A stretch of 64,000 bases of DNA from Blautia sp. GTDB taxonomy: Bacteria > Bacillota > Clostridia > Lachnospirales > Lachnospiraceae. The number at the start of each line of letters is the position of its first letter. Positions within the stretch are counted from its first letter, which is position 1. The stretch spans positions 50,662-114,661 of the forward strand of contig JALFGN010000058.1 in the NCBI GenBank assembly GCA_022777285.1, given 5' to 3'. Shown here in pieces: positions 36,571 to 46,163 of this stretch. The notes beneath the pieces are model-generated. The model saw only the letters and a program-made list of their open reading frames with translations, was not told where the DNA came from and searched no databases. The position numbers and the translations under genes are program-made.

Positions 36571-37394
36571 GTATGAAGAAAAATTATACAAAACAAAAAT
36601 GTATCATTCTTACGATATTGGTGGGACTGGTACTTCTGGGAGCTATATTTGCCAGATATATCGTACCTTATGATCCCTATGCGCAGAATCTTGGAATTGC
36701 GCTGCAGCCACCGGGAAAGGAGCATCTGCTTGGTACAGATCGTTATGGACGAGACATGCTTTCCCGCGTGATTATGGGAGGGCAGACGACCATTTTTTCT
36801 TCTCTTTTGTTGGTACTGGTGATTATGATCGTTGGAACAGTCATCGGAGTAATCTGCGGATATCAGGGTGGAAAAACGGATACCATTCTCATGCGAATCT
36901 CAGATATATTTCTTGCGTTCCCAGGGATGGTATTTGCGATTGCTGTTGCCGGTGTGACTGGGGGAGGTGTGATCAACGCCATTTTCGCACTTGCCTGTAT
37001 ATCCTGGCCAAAGTATGCAAGAATTGCAAGAAGTCAGGTGATGGCCATTAAAAAGACACCTTTTATCGATGCGGCCAGACTGGCCGGGTCCGGTACAGGA
37101 AAAATCATATGGAAGCATATACTTCCTAATATTGCCGGGCCTGTTCTGATTACAGGGGTTCTGGATATTGGCACCATGATTATGGAAATCGCAGGACTTT
37201 CCTTTCTCGGACTGGGAGCGGTTCCGCCTACAGCTGAATGGGGATCTATGATGAGTAATGGGAGGAGCATGCTTCAGACGTCTCCGTGGGTGATTCTGGC
37301 TCCGGGTTTTGCTATTTTTATAACGGTTATGCTGTTTAATCTGTTGGGAGATACGGTTCGGGACGTAATGGATCCACGTAGAAATAAAAGATAG
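36567..37394 (+). CDS. Nickel/peptide-type ABC importer permease 2 (NikC/DppC-like)
   Basis: The second permease has 275 residues, with a short cytoplasmic start, the HLLGTDRYGRDMLSRV motif typical of DppC/NikC, and the EAA-type loop FIDAARLAGSGTGKIIWKHI. It overlaps the upstream permease (ATGA) and is followed 17 bases later by the binding-protein gene. Permease 1 and permease 2 would form the heterodimeric channel. Confidence 0.9.
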   Translation: MSMKKNYTKQKCIILTILVGLVLLGAIFARYIVPYDPYAQNLGIALQPPGKEHLLGTDRYGRDMLSRVIMGGQTTIFSSLLLVLVIMIVGTVIGVICGYQGGKTDTILMRISDIFLAFPGMVFAIAVAGVTGGGVINAIFALACISWPKYARIARSQVMAIKKTPFIDAARLAGSGTGKIIWKHILPNIAGPVLITGVLDIGTMIMEIAGLSFLGLGAVPPTAEWGSMMSNGRSMLQTSPWVILAPGFAIFITVMLFNLLGDTVRDVMDPRRNKR

Positions 37395-37411
37395 GCGAAA
37401 GGGAGAAAAAG

Positions 37412-38995
37412 ATGTACAAAAGAAATTTACTGAAAAAAGCAAGCGTACTTTTACTTGCTGCATGTATGGTAACAGGGAATCTTGCAGGATGTGGAGGAAA
37501 CGATCAGGCGACAAAAGCAGACAGTCAGGAAGCTTCGGCTGGAGAAAAGGTTTTTTATTACGGAGATACGACATTCAATGCAGAAAATGATGAATCCGAT
37601 GTGAATCCTCATAACGGTTATTCCGGCTGGGCATGTATTCGCTATGGAATCGGTGAAACCTTGTTTAAATATTCCGATACGATGGAACTGGAACCCTGGC
37701 TTGCGACAGAATATGAACTTGTGGATGAAAATACCTGGAAAATCACATTGCGAGACGGCGTGAAATTTACAAGTGGAAGAAGTCTGGATGCACAGGCAGT
37801 TAAAGAATGCCTGGAGGATCTGATCCGTGTGCATGAAAGAGCAAAAGGCGATTTGAAAATCAGGGAAATCACAGGGGAAGGTCAGGTACTGACGATTGTT
37901 ACGGAGGAGCCTGTTCCTGCACTGCTCAATTATCTGTCGGATCCTTATGGCTGTATCATTGATATGGAAGCAGGCATTACCGCAGATGGAAATGTAACCG
38001 GAACTGGTCCTTATATTGCAACAGAGCTGAAAACCGATGTGGGTCTGACACTGGTGAAAAATGAAAATTACTGGGATGGAATGCCAAACCTGGATACAAT
38101 CTATGTAAAAACAATCTCGGATGGAGACACCATGACAATGGCAATGCAGTCCGGAGAACTGGATGGTGCTTATGGACTTCCTTACGCAAGTCTTCCGTTG
38201 TTCCAGGAGGAACCTTACAGCATTTCCTCCGTGGAAACTTCCCGTTCTTTCTTCGGTCAGATGAATTATGCAACTCCGGTTCTTCAGGATGAGAAAGTAA
38301 GGCAGGCCATTTGTATGGGTGTGGATAAAGAGAATTTTACGAAAGTGCTTCTTCAGGGAAATGGAGCAGCAGCCGTGGGCCCGTTCCCGGCAAGCTTTCC
38401 ATTTGGTGATGATACAGTGACTGCTTCGGCGTACAATCCGGAAGGCGCAAAAGCACTTCTGGCAGAAGCAGGATGGACAGATACCGACGGCGACGGATAT
38501 GTGGATAAAGACGGAGAAAAACTGACAATTCGGTGGCTTACCTATCCAAGCCGACAGGAATTGCCCCTTCTTGCAGAATCCGTACAGGCGACCATGAAAG
38601 AAATCGGGATTGATATTCAGGTGAATTGTACAGCGGATCAGGGAAGCTTCCTGGAAAAAGGAGAATGGGATATTTATGCAAGTGCCTTTGTATGCGCACC
38701 GACCGGAGATCCGGAATATTTCTTTACGACGCATTGCCTGGATACCTCCACAAAAAACAGAGGCGGTTATCACAGCGATGCATTGCAGGAACTGGAAAAT
38801 CAGATGAAGGGTACGTTTGATATGGAAGAAAGAGCAAAATTGGCTGCCGAAATGACCCAGACGATGCTGGATGATTATGGATTCTTTTTTGCCTCTCATT
38901 TAAAAATGTCTATTGTATCCGGAAAGGGTGTGACCGGGCTTGAAGCACATCCCTGTGATTATTATGAATTTACGGTAGATTTGGACAAAAACTGA
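37412..38995 (+). CDS. Nickel/peptide-type ABC substrate-binding lipoprotein (NikA-like, SBP family 5)
   Basis: The 527-residue protein has a lipoprotein signal with lipobox LAGC (Cys27), so it is tethered outside the membrane. It is a family 5 solute-binding protein with the usual early segment PHNGYSGWACIRYGIGETLF and LEPWLATEYE, then a two-lobe body. The ligand cannot be read from sequence. The order permease, permease, binding protein, ATPase, ATPase and the neighbouring CbiM-like stub favour nickel, cobalt or a metal chelate over peptides. Confidence 0.88.
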   Translation: MYKRNLLKKASVLLLAACMVTGNLAGCGGNDQATKADSQEASAGEKVFYYGDTTFNAENDESDVNPHNGYSGWACIRYGIGETLFKYSDTMELEPWLATEYELVDENTWKITLRDGVKFTSGRSLDAQAVKECLEDLIRVHERAKGDLKIREITGEGQVLTIVTEEPVPALLNYLSDPYGCIIDMEAGITADGNVTGTGPYIATELKTDVGLTLVKNENYWDGMPNLDTIYVKTISDGDTMTMAMQSGELDGAYGLPYASLPLFQEEPYSISSVETSRSFFGQMNYATPVLQDEKVRQAICMGVDKENFTKVLLQGNGAAAVGPFPASFPFGDDTVTASAYNPEGAKALLAEAGWTDTDGDGYVDKDGEKLTIRWLTYPSRQELPLLAESVQATMKEIGIDIQVNCTADQGSFLEKGEWDIYASAFVCAPTGDPEYFFTTHCLDTSTKNRGGYHSDALQELENQMKGTFDMEERAKLAAEMTQTMLDDYGFFFASHLKMSIVSGKGVTGLEAHPCDYYEFTVDLDKN

Positions 38996-39011
38996 GAAAG
39001 GGCAAAAAATC

Positions 39012-39806
39012 ATGGAGCAATCGATATGGACAACCGAACATCTGCAGGTATGTTATGGGAAACAACCGGTTCTGGAGGATGTCAGTCTTACTTTAAAGCA
39101 AGGAGAAATCCTTGGTATAGTAGGAGAGAGTGGTTCCGGAAAAAGTACCCTGATCAAGGCTGCTATGGGACTTTTGGAAAGTGGCGGAGCTGTGACAAAA
39201 GGAAAAATCCTTTATAAAAATCAGGATGTTACAAATATGAAAAGGGAGGAACTCCGGAAACTGTGCGGTCCGCAAATGAGTATGATTTTTCAGAATACAG
39301 GAGCTTCTCTTTGTCCCATTCGAACCATTGAAGATCAGTTATATGAATTTGTACTTCAGCATGAAACAGTTACGAAACAGGAAATCAAAGAACGGTCAAT
39401 GGATTTGTTTGAAAAAATGAAACTGCCGGATGGAGAACGCATTTTGAACAGTTATCCTTTTGAATTATCCGGTGGAATGAATCAACGGGTTGGAATCATG
39501 ATGGCGATGATTTTAAAACCATCTCTCCTGCTGGCAGATGAACCAACCAGTGCTTTGGATGTGACTGTGCAGGCGCAGGTGGTTCGGGAAATGATGAAGA
39601 TGCGGGAATTGTTTGGTACATCCATAGCAATCGTGACACACAACATCGGTGTGGTCGAGTATATGGCAGATCAGGTGGCGGTGATGCATCAGGGAAGACT
39701 TGTGGAGTACGGACCTACAAAAGAAGTGATCCTTCATCCAAAGGAAGCATATACACGCAGATTGATTGGTTCTGTCCTGCGCATCCGAAAAAATCAGAGG
39801 GCATAA
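39012..39806 (+). CDS. ABC importer ATPase 1 (NikD/DppD-like)
   Basis: The 264-residue ATPase has Walker A GESGSGKST, signature LSGGMNQRV, Walker B LLLADEPTSALD and the switch His in IVTHNIGV. The C-terminus (VEYGPTKEVILHPKEAYTRRLI) is of the oligopeptide/nickel type. It lies 16 bases after the binding-protein gene and 3 bases before the second ATPase gene. Confidence 0.9.
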   Translation: MEQSIWTTEHLQVCYGKQPVLEDVSLTLKQGEILGIVGESGSGKSTLIKAAMGLLESGGAVTKGKILYKNQDVTNMKREELRKLCGPQMSMIFQNTGASLCPIRTIEDQLYEFVLQHETVTKQEIKERSMDLFEKMKLPDGERILNSYPFELSGGMNQRVGIMMAMILKPSLLLADEPTSALDVTVQAQVVREMMKMRELFGTSIAIVTHNIGVVEYMADQVAVMHQGRLVEYGPTKEVILHPKEAYTRRLIGSVLRIRKNQRA

Positions 39807-39809
39807 TAC

Positions 39810-40565
39810 ATGGGAAAGATATTGGAAGTAAAAAATCTGAAAAAGACATTTTATAAAGGGAAAAATCCTTATGTGGCTGTGAATGGCGTGAACTTTTCTG
39901 TAAGCGCAGGTACCTGTGCAGGCATAGTAGGAGAAAGCGGATGCGGAAAAAGTACCACTGCCCGGATCATCACCGGTCTGACAAAACCGGACGAAGGAAG
40001 TGTCTGGGTAGATGGGATCGAGATGATTCATGCAGACAGAAAACAGAAAAAAGAACTGTATCGGAAGGTACAGATGGTTTTTCAGACACCACAGGATTCT
40101 TTTGATCCGAGACGGACACTGGGAGATGGAATCATGGAGGGAATGCTCAATCAGGGAATGCGGAGAAAGCAGGCAAAAGAAAGAATGAAAGAACTTCTGT
40201 CTATGGTAGAACTGGATGGAAGCTTTGCAGGCCGTTATCCGCATGAAGTCAGTGGAGGACAGTGCCAGAGAGCTGCGATTGCCCGGGCACTTGGAGTCTC
40301 TCCGCAGCTTCTGATCTGTGATGAGGCTACCAGTGCATTGGATGTAACTGTACAGGCACAGATCATTGCGTTGCTTCAGAAACTGAGAGAAGAAATGGGA
40401 TTGTCTGTTTTGATGATCTGCCACGATCTGGCTCTTGTTCAGAATTTCTGTGATTTTGTTCTGGTTATGTATGACGGAAAAATCGTGGAACAGGGAACGC
40501 CGGACGAAGTCATTCTGTATCCAAAACAGGAATATACCAGAATTCTTGTGGATTCTGTTTTATAA
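39810..40565 (+). CDS. ABC importer ATPase 2 (NikE/DppF-like)
   Basis: The 251-residue ATPase has Walker A GESGCGKST, signature VSGGQCQRA, Walker B LICDEATSALD and switch His in ICHDLAL. It pairs with the preceding ATPase to drive the importer. It is the last complete gene of the operon; a short CbiM-like stub follows 28 bases later. Confidence 0.9.
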   Translation: MGKILEVKNLKKTFYKGKNPYVAVNGVNFSVSAGTCAGIVGESGCGKSTTARIITGLTKPDEGSVWVDGIEMIHADRKQKKELYRKVQMVFQTPQDSFDPRRTLGDGIMEGMLNQGMRRKQAKERMKELLSMVELDGSFAGRYPHEVSGGQCQRAAIARALGVSPQLLICDEATSALDVTVQAQIIALLQKLREEMGLSVLMICHDLALVQNFCDFVLVMYDGKIVEQGTPDEVILYPKQEYTRILVDSVL

Positions 40566-40593
40566 ATATTTTTTCAAAAGGGAGTATACAGTT

Positions 40594-40740
40594 ATGCATA
40601 TGGCAGATGCGTTGGTAGCACCTGGAGTGGCAGGTGTGCTCGTACTGTTTCGAATGCAGCCGGTATTTATCATGATTGGGAAGTTTGCAGGAGGATTTTT
40701 TCGATTGTGCTTTCAAAAACCGGTCATGAAAAATAATTGA
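40594..40740 (+). pseudogene. N-terminal remnant of a CbiM/NikM cobalt-nickel ECF transporter gene
   Basis: The short reading frame begins MHMADALVAPGVAGV, the characteristic metal-binding N-terminus of CbiM/NikM (Met-His-x-Ala-Asp), after a proper GGGAG site. After about 16 residues similarity is lost in this frame. A shifted frame downstream (ARTVSNAAGI) again looks CbiM-like, so a frameshift plus truncation is likely. The 48-codon product cannot be a transporter. The end overlaps the 3' end of the converging LysR gene by 17 bases. It supports a nickel/cobalt theme for this locus. Confidence 0.65.
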
Positions 40741-41599
40741 GAAATTTCTTTGCTGCGGGAGAGGTGATCTGTTGCTGGTTATAAGCCAGTACCAGATGCC
40801 GCTTCGGCAGTTTTTCTTTTATCTGGAGCGGATACAGGTCTTTTTTTCTGTGTTCCAGAACAAAATCCGGGACAAAAGCAATTCCAAGACCGATATGTGC
40901 CAGATCCAGAAGCAGGTCATTGCTGGAGAGCTCTACTTCCGGTGTCAGGTGCAGTCCTTTCTGGAGAAAAAGGCTGTGAAGAAATTCACTGGTAGTACTT
41001 TTTTTTCCAAGCATCAACAAGGGATACTGATGCAGTTCTGCCAGAGTAAGCTTTCTTCCCGTAAAATCAAAATAGTCCTTATTTGCTGCAAATACGTCCT
41101 GAAAGGTGAGAAGTGTTTTATAGTGTTCTTTCATTTCCAGTCTTGCATTGGGGTAATTGCATACAACAAAATCGACCTGGCGGTTTTCCAGAAGTTCGGC
41201 ACAGCCGATGGAAGTAGCATTGGTGACTTTGATATGAATATGTGGAAATTCACTGTGAAATCTCTGAAGATAAGGAACCAGAAAATAGCGGCAGATGGTG
41301 TCAGAAGCACCGATCCGCAGCGGAGCTTCCAATGTGGTCACGTTGGTAATCTGCTGTTCTCCCTGAATCAGAAGATTGACCGCCGGCTGTACGTGACGAA
41401 AGAGTGTTTCTCCTTCCGGTGTCAGTTCTACCCGTTTGGTATTTCGGATAAAGAGGGCGTGCCCTAGTTTCTGTTCCAGCGCTTTGATGGACTGACTTAC
41501 TGCAGACTGGGAAATATAGAGCTGTCTGGAAGCTTCCGAAAAACTCAGAGTGGAAGCTACATAATAAAAGACCTTATACAGTTCAAAACTGATATCCAT
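40724..41599 (-). CDS. LysR-family regulator divergent from purL
   Basis: The 291-residue protein has the N-terminal helix-turn-helix (YYVASTLSFSEASRQLYISQSAVSQSIKALE) and a substrate-binding-like C-terminal domain. AGGAGG precedes the ATG. It is divergent from purL across a 185-bp AT-rich gap and converges on the nik-type operon, so it could control either or only itself. The gap contains AT-rich dyads (TTAATTTTATTAA) of the kind LysR proteins bind. Confidence 0.88.
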   Translation of the reverse strand: MDISFELYKVFYYVASTLSFSEASRQLYISQSAVSQSIKALEQKLGHALFIRNTKRVELTPEGETLFRHVQPAVNLLIQGEQQITNVTTLEAPLRIGASDTICRYFLVPYLQRFHSEFPHIHIKVTNATSIGCAELLENRQVDFVVCNYPNARLEMKEHYKTLLTFQDVFAANKDYFDFTGRKLTLAELHQYPLLMLGKKSTTSEFLHSLFLQKGLHLTPEVELSSNDLLLDLAHIGLGIAFVPDFVLEHRKKDLYPLQIKEKLPKRHLVLAYNQQQITSPAAKKFLNYFS

Positions 41600-41784
41600 A
41601 GTGAGAAATCCTCCTGTTTTTTGGAATCAGTTTAACAAAAGAAACCGAATTCGTCAATGACTGATAAGTTATAATAATAAAAAATATAAGATATATTAAT
41701 TTTATTAATGAATTTTTCTGTGTTATTATGATGATAAAAGAAGATTAAAGGTTTTACGCCAGGATAAGGCAGAAAGGAGTCAAC

Positions 41785-44700
41785 ATGAGCAGTGTAAGAC
41801 GCGTGTATGTTGAAAAGAAACCAGCCTTTGCCGTACAGGCAAAAGAGCTGAAACATGAAATTTCCAGCTATCTGGGAATCAAAGATGTAACAGGTGTGCG
41901 TGTGCTGATCCGTTATGATGTGGAAAATATTTCTGATGAAGCATTTGCAAAAGCATGTACCTGTGTATTCTCTGAACCTCCTGTAGATGTTTTATATGAA
42001 GAAACGTTTGAAATGAATGATACAGACCAGGCTTTTTCCGTAGAATTCCTGCCTGGACAGTTTGACCAGAGAGCAGACTCCGCTGTACAGTGCGTACAGT
42101 TCTTAAAAGCAGATGAACAGCCGATCATTCGTTCTGCTACCACTTATGTAATTGAAGGTGGTGTTTCCGCAGAAGAAATGGAAGCAATCAAGAATCATTG
42201 CATCAACCCGGTAGATTCCAGAGAAGCAGATGCGAAAAAACCGGAAACTCTGGTAACCAAATTTGAAGATCCTGCAGATGTAAAAATCTTTGAAGGATTT
42301 TCTGCTATGCCGGAAGAAGAACTGAAAGAACTGTATGGTTCTCTGAATCTGGCTATGACATTCAAAGATTTCCAGCACATTCAGAACTACTTTAAAAATG
42401 AAGAAAAACGGGATCCGTCCATGACAGAAATCCGTGTACTGGATACTTACTGGTCCGATCATTGCCGCCACACGACTTTCTCCACAGAACTGAAAAATGT
42501 GGAATTCGGAGAAGGCGATTACAAAGAACCAATTGTAAAAACCTATGAAAAATATCTGGCTGACCGTCAGGTGATCTACAAAGACAGAGATGATAAATTT
42601 GTCTGCCTGATGGATCTGGCACTGATGGCAATGAAAAAACTCAAAGCAGAAGGAAAACTGCAGGATCAGGAAGAATCTGATGAGATCAATGCCTGCAGTA
42701 TCGTAGTTCCGGTAGATGTTGACGGAAAAGAAGAAGAGTGGCTGATCAACTTTAAAAATGAAACACACAATCATCCGACAGAGATCGAACCATTCGGTGG
42801 TGCAGCTACCTGTCTGGGCGGAGCCATCCGTGACCCGCTTTCCGGACGTACTTATGTATATCAGGCTATGCGTGTGACTGGTGCAGCAGATCCGACGGTA
42901 TCGGTAAAAGATACACTGAAAGGAAAACTGCCTCAGAAGAAACTGGTGCGCGGCGCTGCACATGGTTATTCTTCTTATGGTAACCAGATCGGTCTGGCAA
43001 CCGGATATGTAAAAGAAATCTATCATCCGAACTATGTTGCAAAACGTATGGAAATCGGTGCAGTTCTGGGTGCTGCTCCAAGACGTGCGGTAATCCGTGA
43101 AAATTCAGATCCGGGTGATATCATTATCCTGCTTGGCGGACGTACCGGACGTGACGGCTGCGGTGGTGCAACCGGATCCTCCAAAGTACACACAGAAGAA
43201 TCCATTGAAACCTGTGGTGCAGAAGTACAGAAAGGAAATGCACCGACAGAAAGAAAAATTCAGAGACTGTTCAGAAGAGAAGAAGTCAGCTGCATCATTA
43301 AAAAATGTAACGACTTTGGAGCAGGCGGTGTATCCGTTGCAATCGGTGAGCTGGCAGCAGGTTTAAAGATCGATCTGGATAAAGTACCGAAGAAATATGC
43401 AGGTCTGGACGGAACAGAAATTGCGATTTCCGAATCTCAGGAACGTATGGCAGTGGTTGTTGATCCAAAAGATGTGGATCAATTCCTTGGATTTGCAAAA
43501 GAAGAAAACCTGGAGGCAATTCCGGTTGCAGTGGTAACAGAAAGCCCGCGTCTTGTGATGAACTGGAGAGGAAAAACAATCGTAGATCTTTCCAGAGCAT
43601 TCCTGGATACAAACGGAGCACATCAGGAGACAGACGTATATGTAGAAATTCCTTCCAAAGAAGGAAATGTACTGGATCGTGCAGAAGTCTGCAATACAAG
43701 AGAACGCTGGCTGGCAACACTGGCTGATTTAAACACCTGTTCTCAGAAAGGTCTTGTAGAAATGTTTGACGGTTCCATCGGAGCAGGCAGTGTATTCATG
43801 CCTTACGGCGGTAAATATCAGCTGACAGAGACACAGACTATGGTTGCAAAAGTTCCGGTACAGAACGGAAAAACAGAGACCGTTACTATGATGAGTTATG
43901 GATTTGATCCATACCTGTCCAGCTGGAGCCCATATCACGGAGCGGTTTATGCTGTAACAGAATCTGTTGCAAGAATCGTTGCAACCGGTGGTGACTACAG
44001 TAAGATTCGTTTCACATTCCAGGAATACTTCCGCAGAATGACAGAAGATAAACATCGCTGGAGCCAGCCTTTCGCAGCACTTCTTGGTGCTTATGCAGCA
44101 CAGCTGGGATTTGGCCTTCCGTCCATCGGTGGGAAAGACTCCATGTCCGGTACCTTCAATGACATTGATGTACCGCCGACACTGGTATCTTTTGCTGTGG
44201 ATGTTGCAAAACAGAAAGACATTATCACACCGGAACTGAAAAAAGCAGGCAGCAAACTGGTATGGCTGCGTATGCCGAAAGCAGATTACGATCTTCCGGA
44301 TTTCGAAGCTCTGAAAGATCAGTATGCAAAACTGCATGCAGATATTCAGGCAGGAAGAGTGCTCTCTGCTTATGCACTGGATCGGCATGGTATTGCAGCA
44401 GCAGTAAGCAAGATGGCATTCGGAAATCAGATGGGTGTTAAAATTGAACACAATGTAGATGAGAGAGATCTGTTCACAGCCGGATTTGGCGATATTATCT
44501 GTGAAGTTGCAGATGGCAAAGTAGGTGAGCTTGCAATTACTTATACCGTTATCGGTGAAGTGACAGATAAGGCAACGATTGAATACAAAGATATGAGCAT
44601 TACCATGGCAGAAGCACTGGAAACATGGAAAGCACCTCTGGAAAAAGTATTCAAAACACGTTCCGGTTCTGAAACCGATGATATTATGAAAAAAGAAGAC

Positions 44701-45549
44701 AGAGGACTGTACAAAGCAGAAAGCATTCATATCTGCTCACACAAGATTGCACAGCCGACAGTATTTATTCCGGTATTCCCAGGTACAAACTGTGAATACG
44801 ACAGCACAAAAGCATTTGAACGTGCAGGTGCAAAAGTGATCACAAAAGTATTCCGTAACCTGGATGCAGCAGATATCCATGATTCTGTGGATGCATTTGA
44901 AAAAGCCATCGACCAGGCACAGATCATCATGTTCCCGGGTGGATTCTCCGCAGGTGATGAACCGGATGGTTCTGCTAAATTCTTTGCAACTGCATTCCAG
45001 AATGCAAAGATTAAAGACGCAGTTATGAGACTGGTAAATGAAAGAGACGGACTTGCTCTTGGTATCTGTAATGGATTCCAGGCGCTGATCAAACTGGGAC
45101 TGGTTCCAAACGGAGCCATCACAGGTCAGGATGCAGATGCACCGACCCTGACATTTAATACAATCGGACGTCATATTTCAAAAATGGTTTATACAAAAGT
45201 GGTAACAAACAAATCCCCATGGCTGCAGAAAGCAGAATTAGGAAAAGTTTATACAAATCCTGCATCACACGGAGAAGGACGTTTTGTTGCAAATGAAGAA
45301 TGGCTGAAGAAACTCTTTGAAAACGGGCAGGTTGCAACACAGTACTGCGATCCAAGCGGAAATGTGACAATGGACGAAGAATGGAACGTAAATGGTTCCT
45401 ATGCAGCAATCGAAGGTATCACAAGCCCGGATGGACGTATTCTCGGTAAGATGGCTCACTCCGAACGTCGCGGTGACGGAGTTGCCATGAATATTTACGG
45501 AGAACAGGATATTCAGATCTTCGAATCAGGTGTAGAATATTTTAAATAA
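41785..45549 (+). CDS. purL: Phosphoribosylformylglycinamidine synthase (single-chain)
   Basis: This 1254-residue enzyme converts FGAR to FGAM with glutamine. It is the large single-chain form: an N-terminal PurS-like region, two AIRS-type synthetase halves (VDVDGKEEEWLINFKNETHNHPTEIEP-type segment near residue 320), and a C-terminal class I glutaminase starting near PVFPGTNCEYDS with the nucleophile in LGICNGFQ. It stands alone with its own promoter region; many Firmicutes instead use separate PurS, PurQ and PurL proteins. Confidence 0.95.
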   Translation: MSSVRRVYVEKKPAFAVQAKELKHEISSYLGIKDVTGVRVLIRYDVENISDEAFAKACTCVFSEPPVDVLYEETFEMNDTDQAFSVEFLPGQFDQRADSAVQCVQFLKADEQPIIRSATTYVIEGGVSAEEMEAIKNHCINPVDSREADAKKPETLVTKFEDPADVKIFEGFSAMPEEELKELYGSLNLAMTFKDFQHIQNYFKNEEKRDPSMTEIRVLDTYWSDHCRHTTFSTELKNVEFGEGDYKEPIVKTYEKYLADRQVIYKDRDDKFVCLMDLALMAMKKLKAEGKLQDQEESDEINACSIVVPVDVDGKEEEWLINFKNETHNHPTEIEPFGGAATCLGGAIRDPLSGRTYVYQAMRVTGAADPTVSVKDTLKGKLPQKKLVRGAAHGYSSYGNQIGLATGYVKEIYHPNYVAKRMEIGAVLGAAPRRAVIRENSDPGDIIILLGGRTGRDGCGGATGSSKVHTEESIETCGAEVQKGNAPTERKIQRLFRREEVSCIIKKCNDFGAGGVSVAIGELAAGLKIDLDKVPKKYAGLDGTEIAISESQERMAVVVDPKDVDQFLGFAKEENLEAIPVAVVTESPRLVMNWRGKTIVDLSRAFLDTNGAHQETDVYVEIPSKEGNVLDRAEVCNTRERWLATLADLNTCSQKGLVEMFDGSIGAGSVFMPYGGKYQLTETQTMVAKVPVQNGKTETVTMMSYGFDPYLSSWSPYHGAVYAVTESVARIVATGGDYSKIRFTFQEYFRRMTEDKHRWSQPFAALLGAYAAQLGFGLPSIGGKDSMSGTFNDIDVPPTLVSFAVDVAKQKDIITPELKKAGSKLVWLRMPKADYDLPDFEALKDQYAKLHADIQAGRVLSAYALDRHGIAAAVSKMAFGNQMGVKIEHNVDERDLFTAGFGDIICEVADGKVGELAITYTVIGEVTDKATIEYKDMSITMAEALETWKAPLEKVFKTRSGSETDDIMKKEDRGLYKAESIHICSHKIAQPTVFIPVFPGTNCEYDSTKAFERAGAKVITKVFRNLDAADIHDSVDAFEKAIDQAQIIMFPGGFSAGDEPDGSAKFFATAFQNAKIKDAVMRLVNERDGLALGICNGFQALIKLGLVPNGAITGQDADAPTLTFNTIGRHISKMVYTKVVTNKSPWLQKAELGKVYTNPASHGEGRFVANEEWLKKLFENGQVATQYCDPSGNVTMDEEWNVNGSYAAIEGITSPDGRILGKMAHSERRGDGVAMNIYGEQDIQIFESGVEYFK

Positions 45550-45576
45550 AAAAATGTAAAAATTTGAAAAAAAGTA

Positions 45577-45606
45577 TTGACATTTTGGTCTATTTAAGGT
45601 TATAAT
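45577..45606 (+). promoter_or_regulatory. Promoter of the tRNA-Val/Met array
   Basis: TTGACA (45577-45582), 18 bases, TATAAT (45601-45606), 34 bases before the first tRNA. Confidence 0.85.
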
Positions 45607-45640
45607 AGCAAAGCAGTCAAGCAATGGCTGCTTTGTAAAT

Positions 45641-45713
45641 GGGATCTTAGCTCAGCTGGGAGAGCATCTGCCTTACAAGCAGAGGGTCATAGGTTCGAGC
45701 CCTATAGGTCCCA
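45641..45713 (+). tRNA. tRNA-Val (TAC), copy 1
   Basis: 73 nt; acceptor GGGATCT/AGGTCCC, D arm, anticodon loop CTTACAA with TAC, T loop GGTTCGAGCCC. CCA is not encoded. Confidence 0.95.
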
Positions 45714-45740
45714 TTCCTTTTGGAAAACAGAAGGAAGCGT

Positions 45741-45814
45741 GGCGAGATAGCTCAGTTGGCTAGAGCATACGGTTCATACCCGTAGTGTCGAGGGTTCGAA
45801 TCCCCCTCTCGCTA
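45741..45814 (+). tRNA. tRNA-Met (CAT), elongator type, copy 1
   Basis: 74 nt; acceptor GGCGAGA/TCTCGCT with G1-U72, anticodon loop TTCATAC with CAT. The body matches elongator tRNA-Met, not the initiator, which has an unpaired 1-72 C-A and GGG/CCC anticodon stem. Confidence 0.9.
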
Positions 45815-45858
45815 CTTGCTGTGAGAACAGCATCTGGTCGCAGACCGAAAAAGAAAAT

Positions 45859-45931
45859 GGGATCTTAGCTCAGCTGGGAGAGCATCTGCCTTACAAGCAG
45901 AGGGTCATAGGTTCGAGCCCTATAGGTCCCA
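45859..45931 (+). tRNA. tRNA-Val (TAC), copy 2
   Basis: Identical to the copy at 45641-45713; part of a tandem duplication with a period of about 218-221 bases. Confidence 0.95.
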
Positions 45932-45961
45932 TTCCTTTTGCAAAAAACAGAAGAAGGATAT

Positions 45962-46035
45962 GGCGAGATAGCTCAGTTGGCTAGAGCATACGGTTCATAC
46001 CCGTAGTGTCGAGGGTTCGAATCCCCCTCTCGCTA
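45962..46035 (+). tRNA. tRNA-Met (CAT), elongator type, copy 2
   Basis: Identical to the copy at 45741-45814. The flanking spacers also match in part (ATTCCTTTTG after each tRNA-Val), showing the two-tRNA unit was duplicated. Confidence 0.9.
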
Positions 46036-46044
46036 TTTTGTTAA

Positions 46045-46076
46045 GAGGTACTTCTTGAAAAAGAGGTATCTTTTTT
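46045..46076 (+). terminator. Terminator of the tRNA array
   Basis: GGTACTTCTT (46047-46056) pairs with AAGAGGTATC (46061-46070) around a four-base loop, then six T. Confidence 0.8.
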
Positions 46077-46113
46077 GTTGTTCTTATGGATCGGAATTAA
46101 TTATGAAATTTTG

Positions 46114-46142
46114 TTGCAATTAGTCGTGCATAGCGTTATAAT
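46114..46142 (+). promoter_or_regulatory. Promoter of the FMN riboswitch-ribU unit
   Basis: TTGCAA (46114-46119), 17 bases, TATAAT (46137-46142), just upstream of the riboswitch. Confidence 0.8.
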
Positions 46143-46163
46143 ATTAAAAGATAAAAGAAAATT

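Noticed and set aside
40435..40593. Upstream extension of the CbiM-like stub frame
   Set aside because: This part overlaps the second ATPase gene in another frame; the ATG at 40594 with GGGAG begins the CbiM-like sequence.
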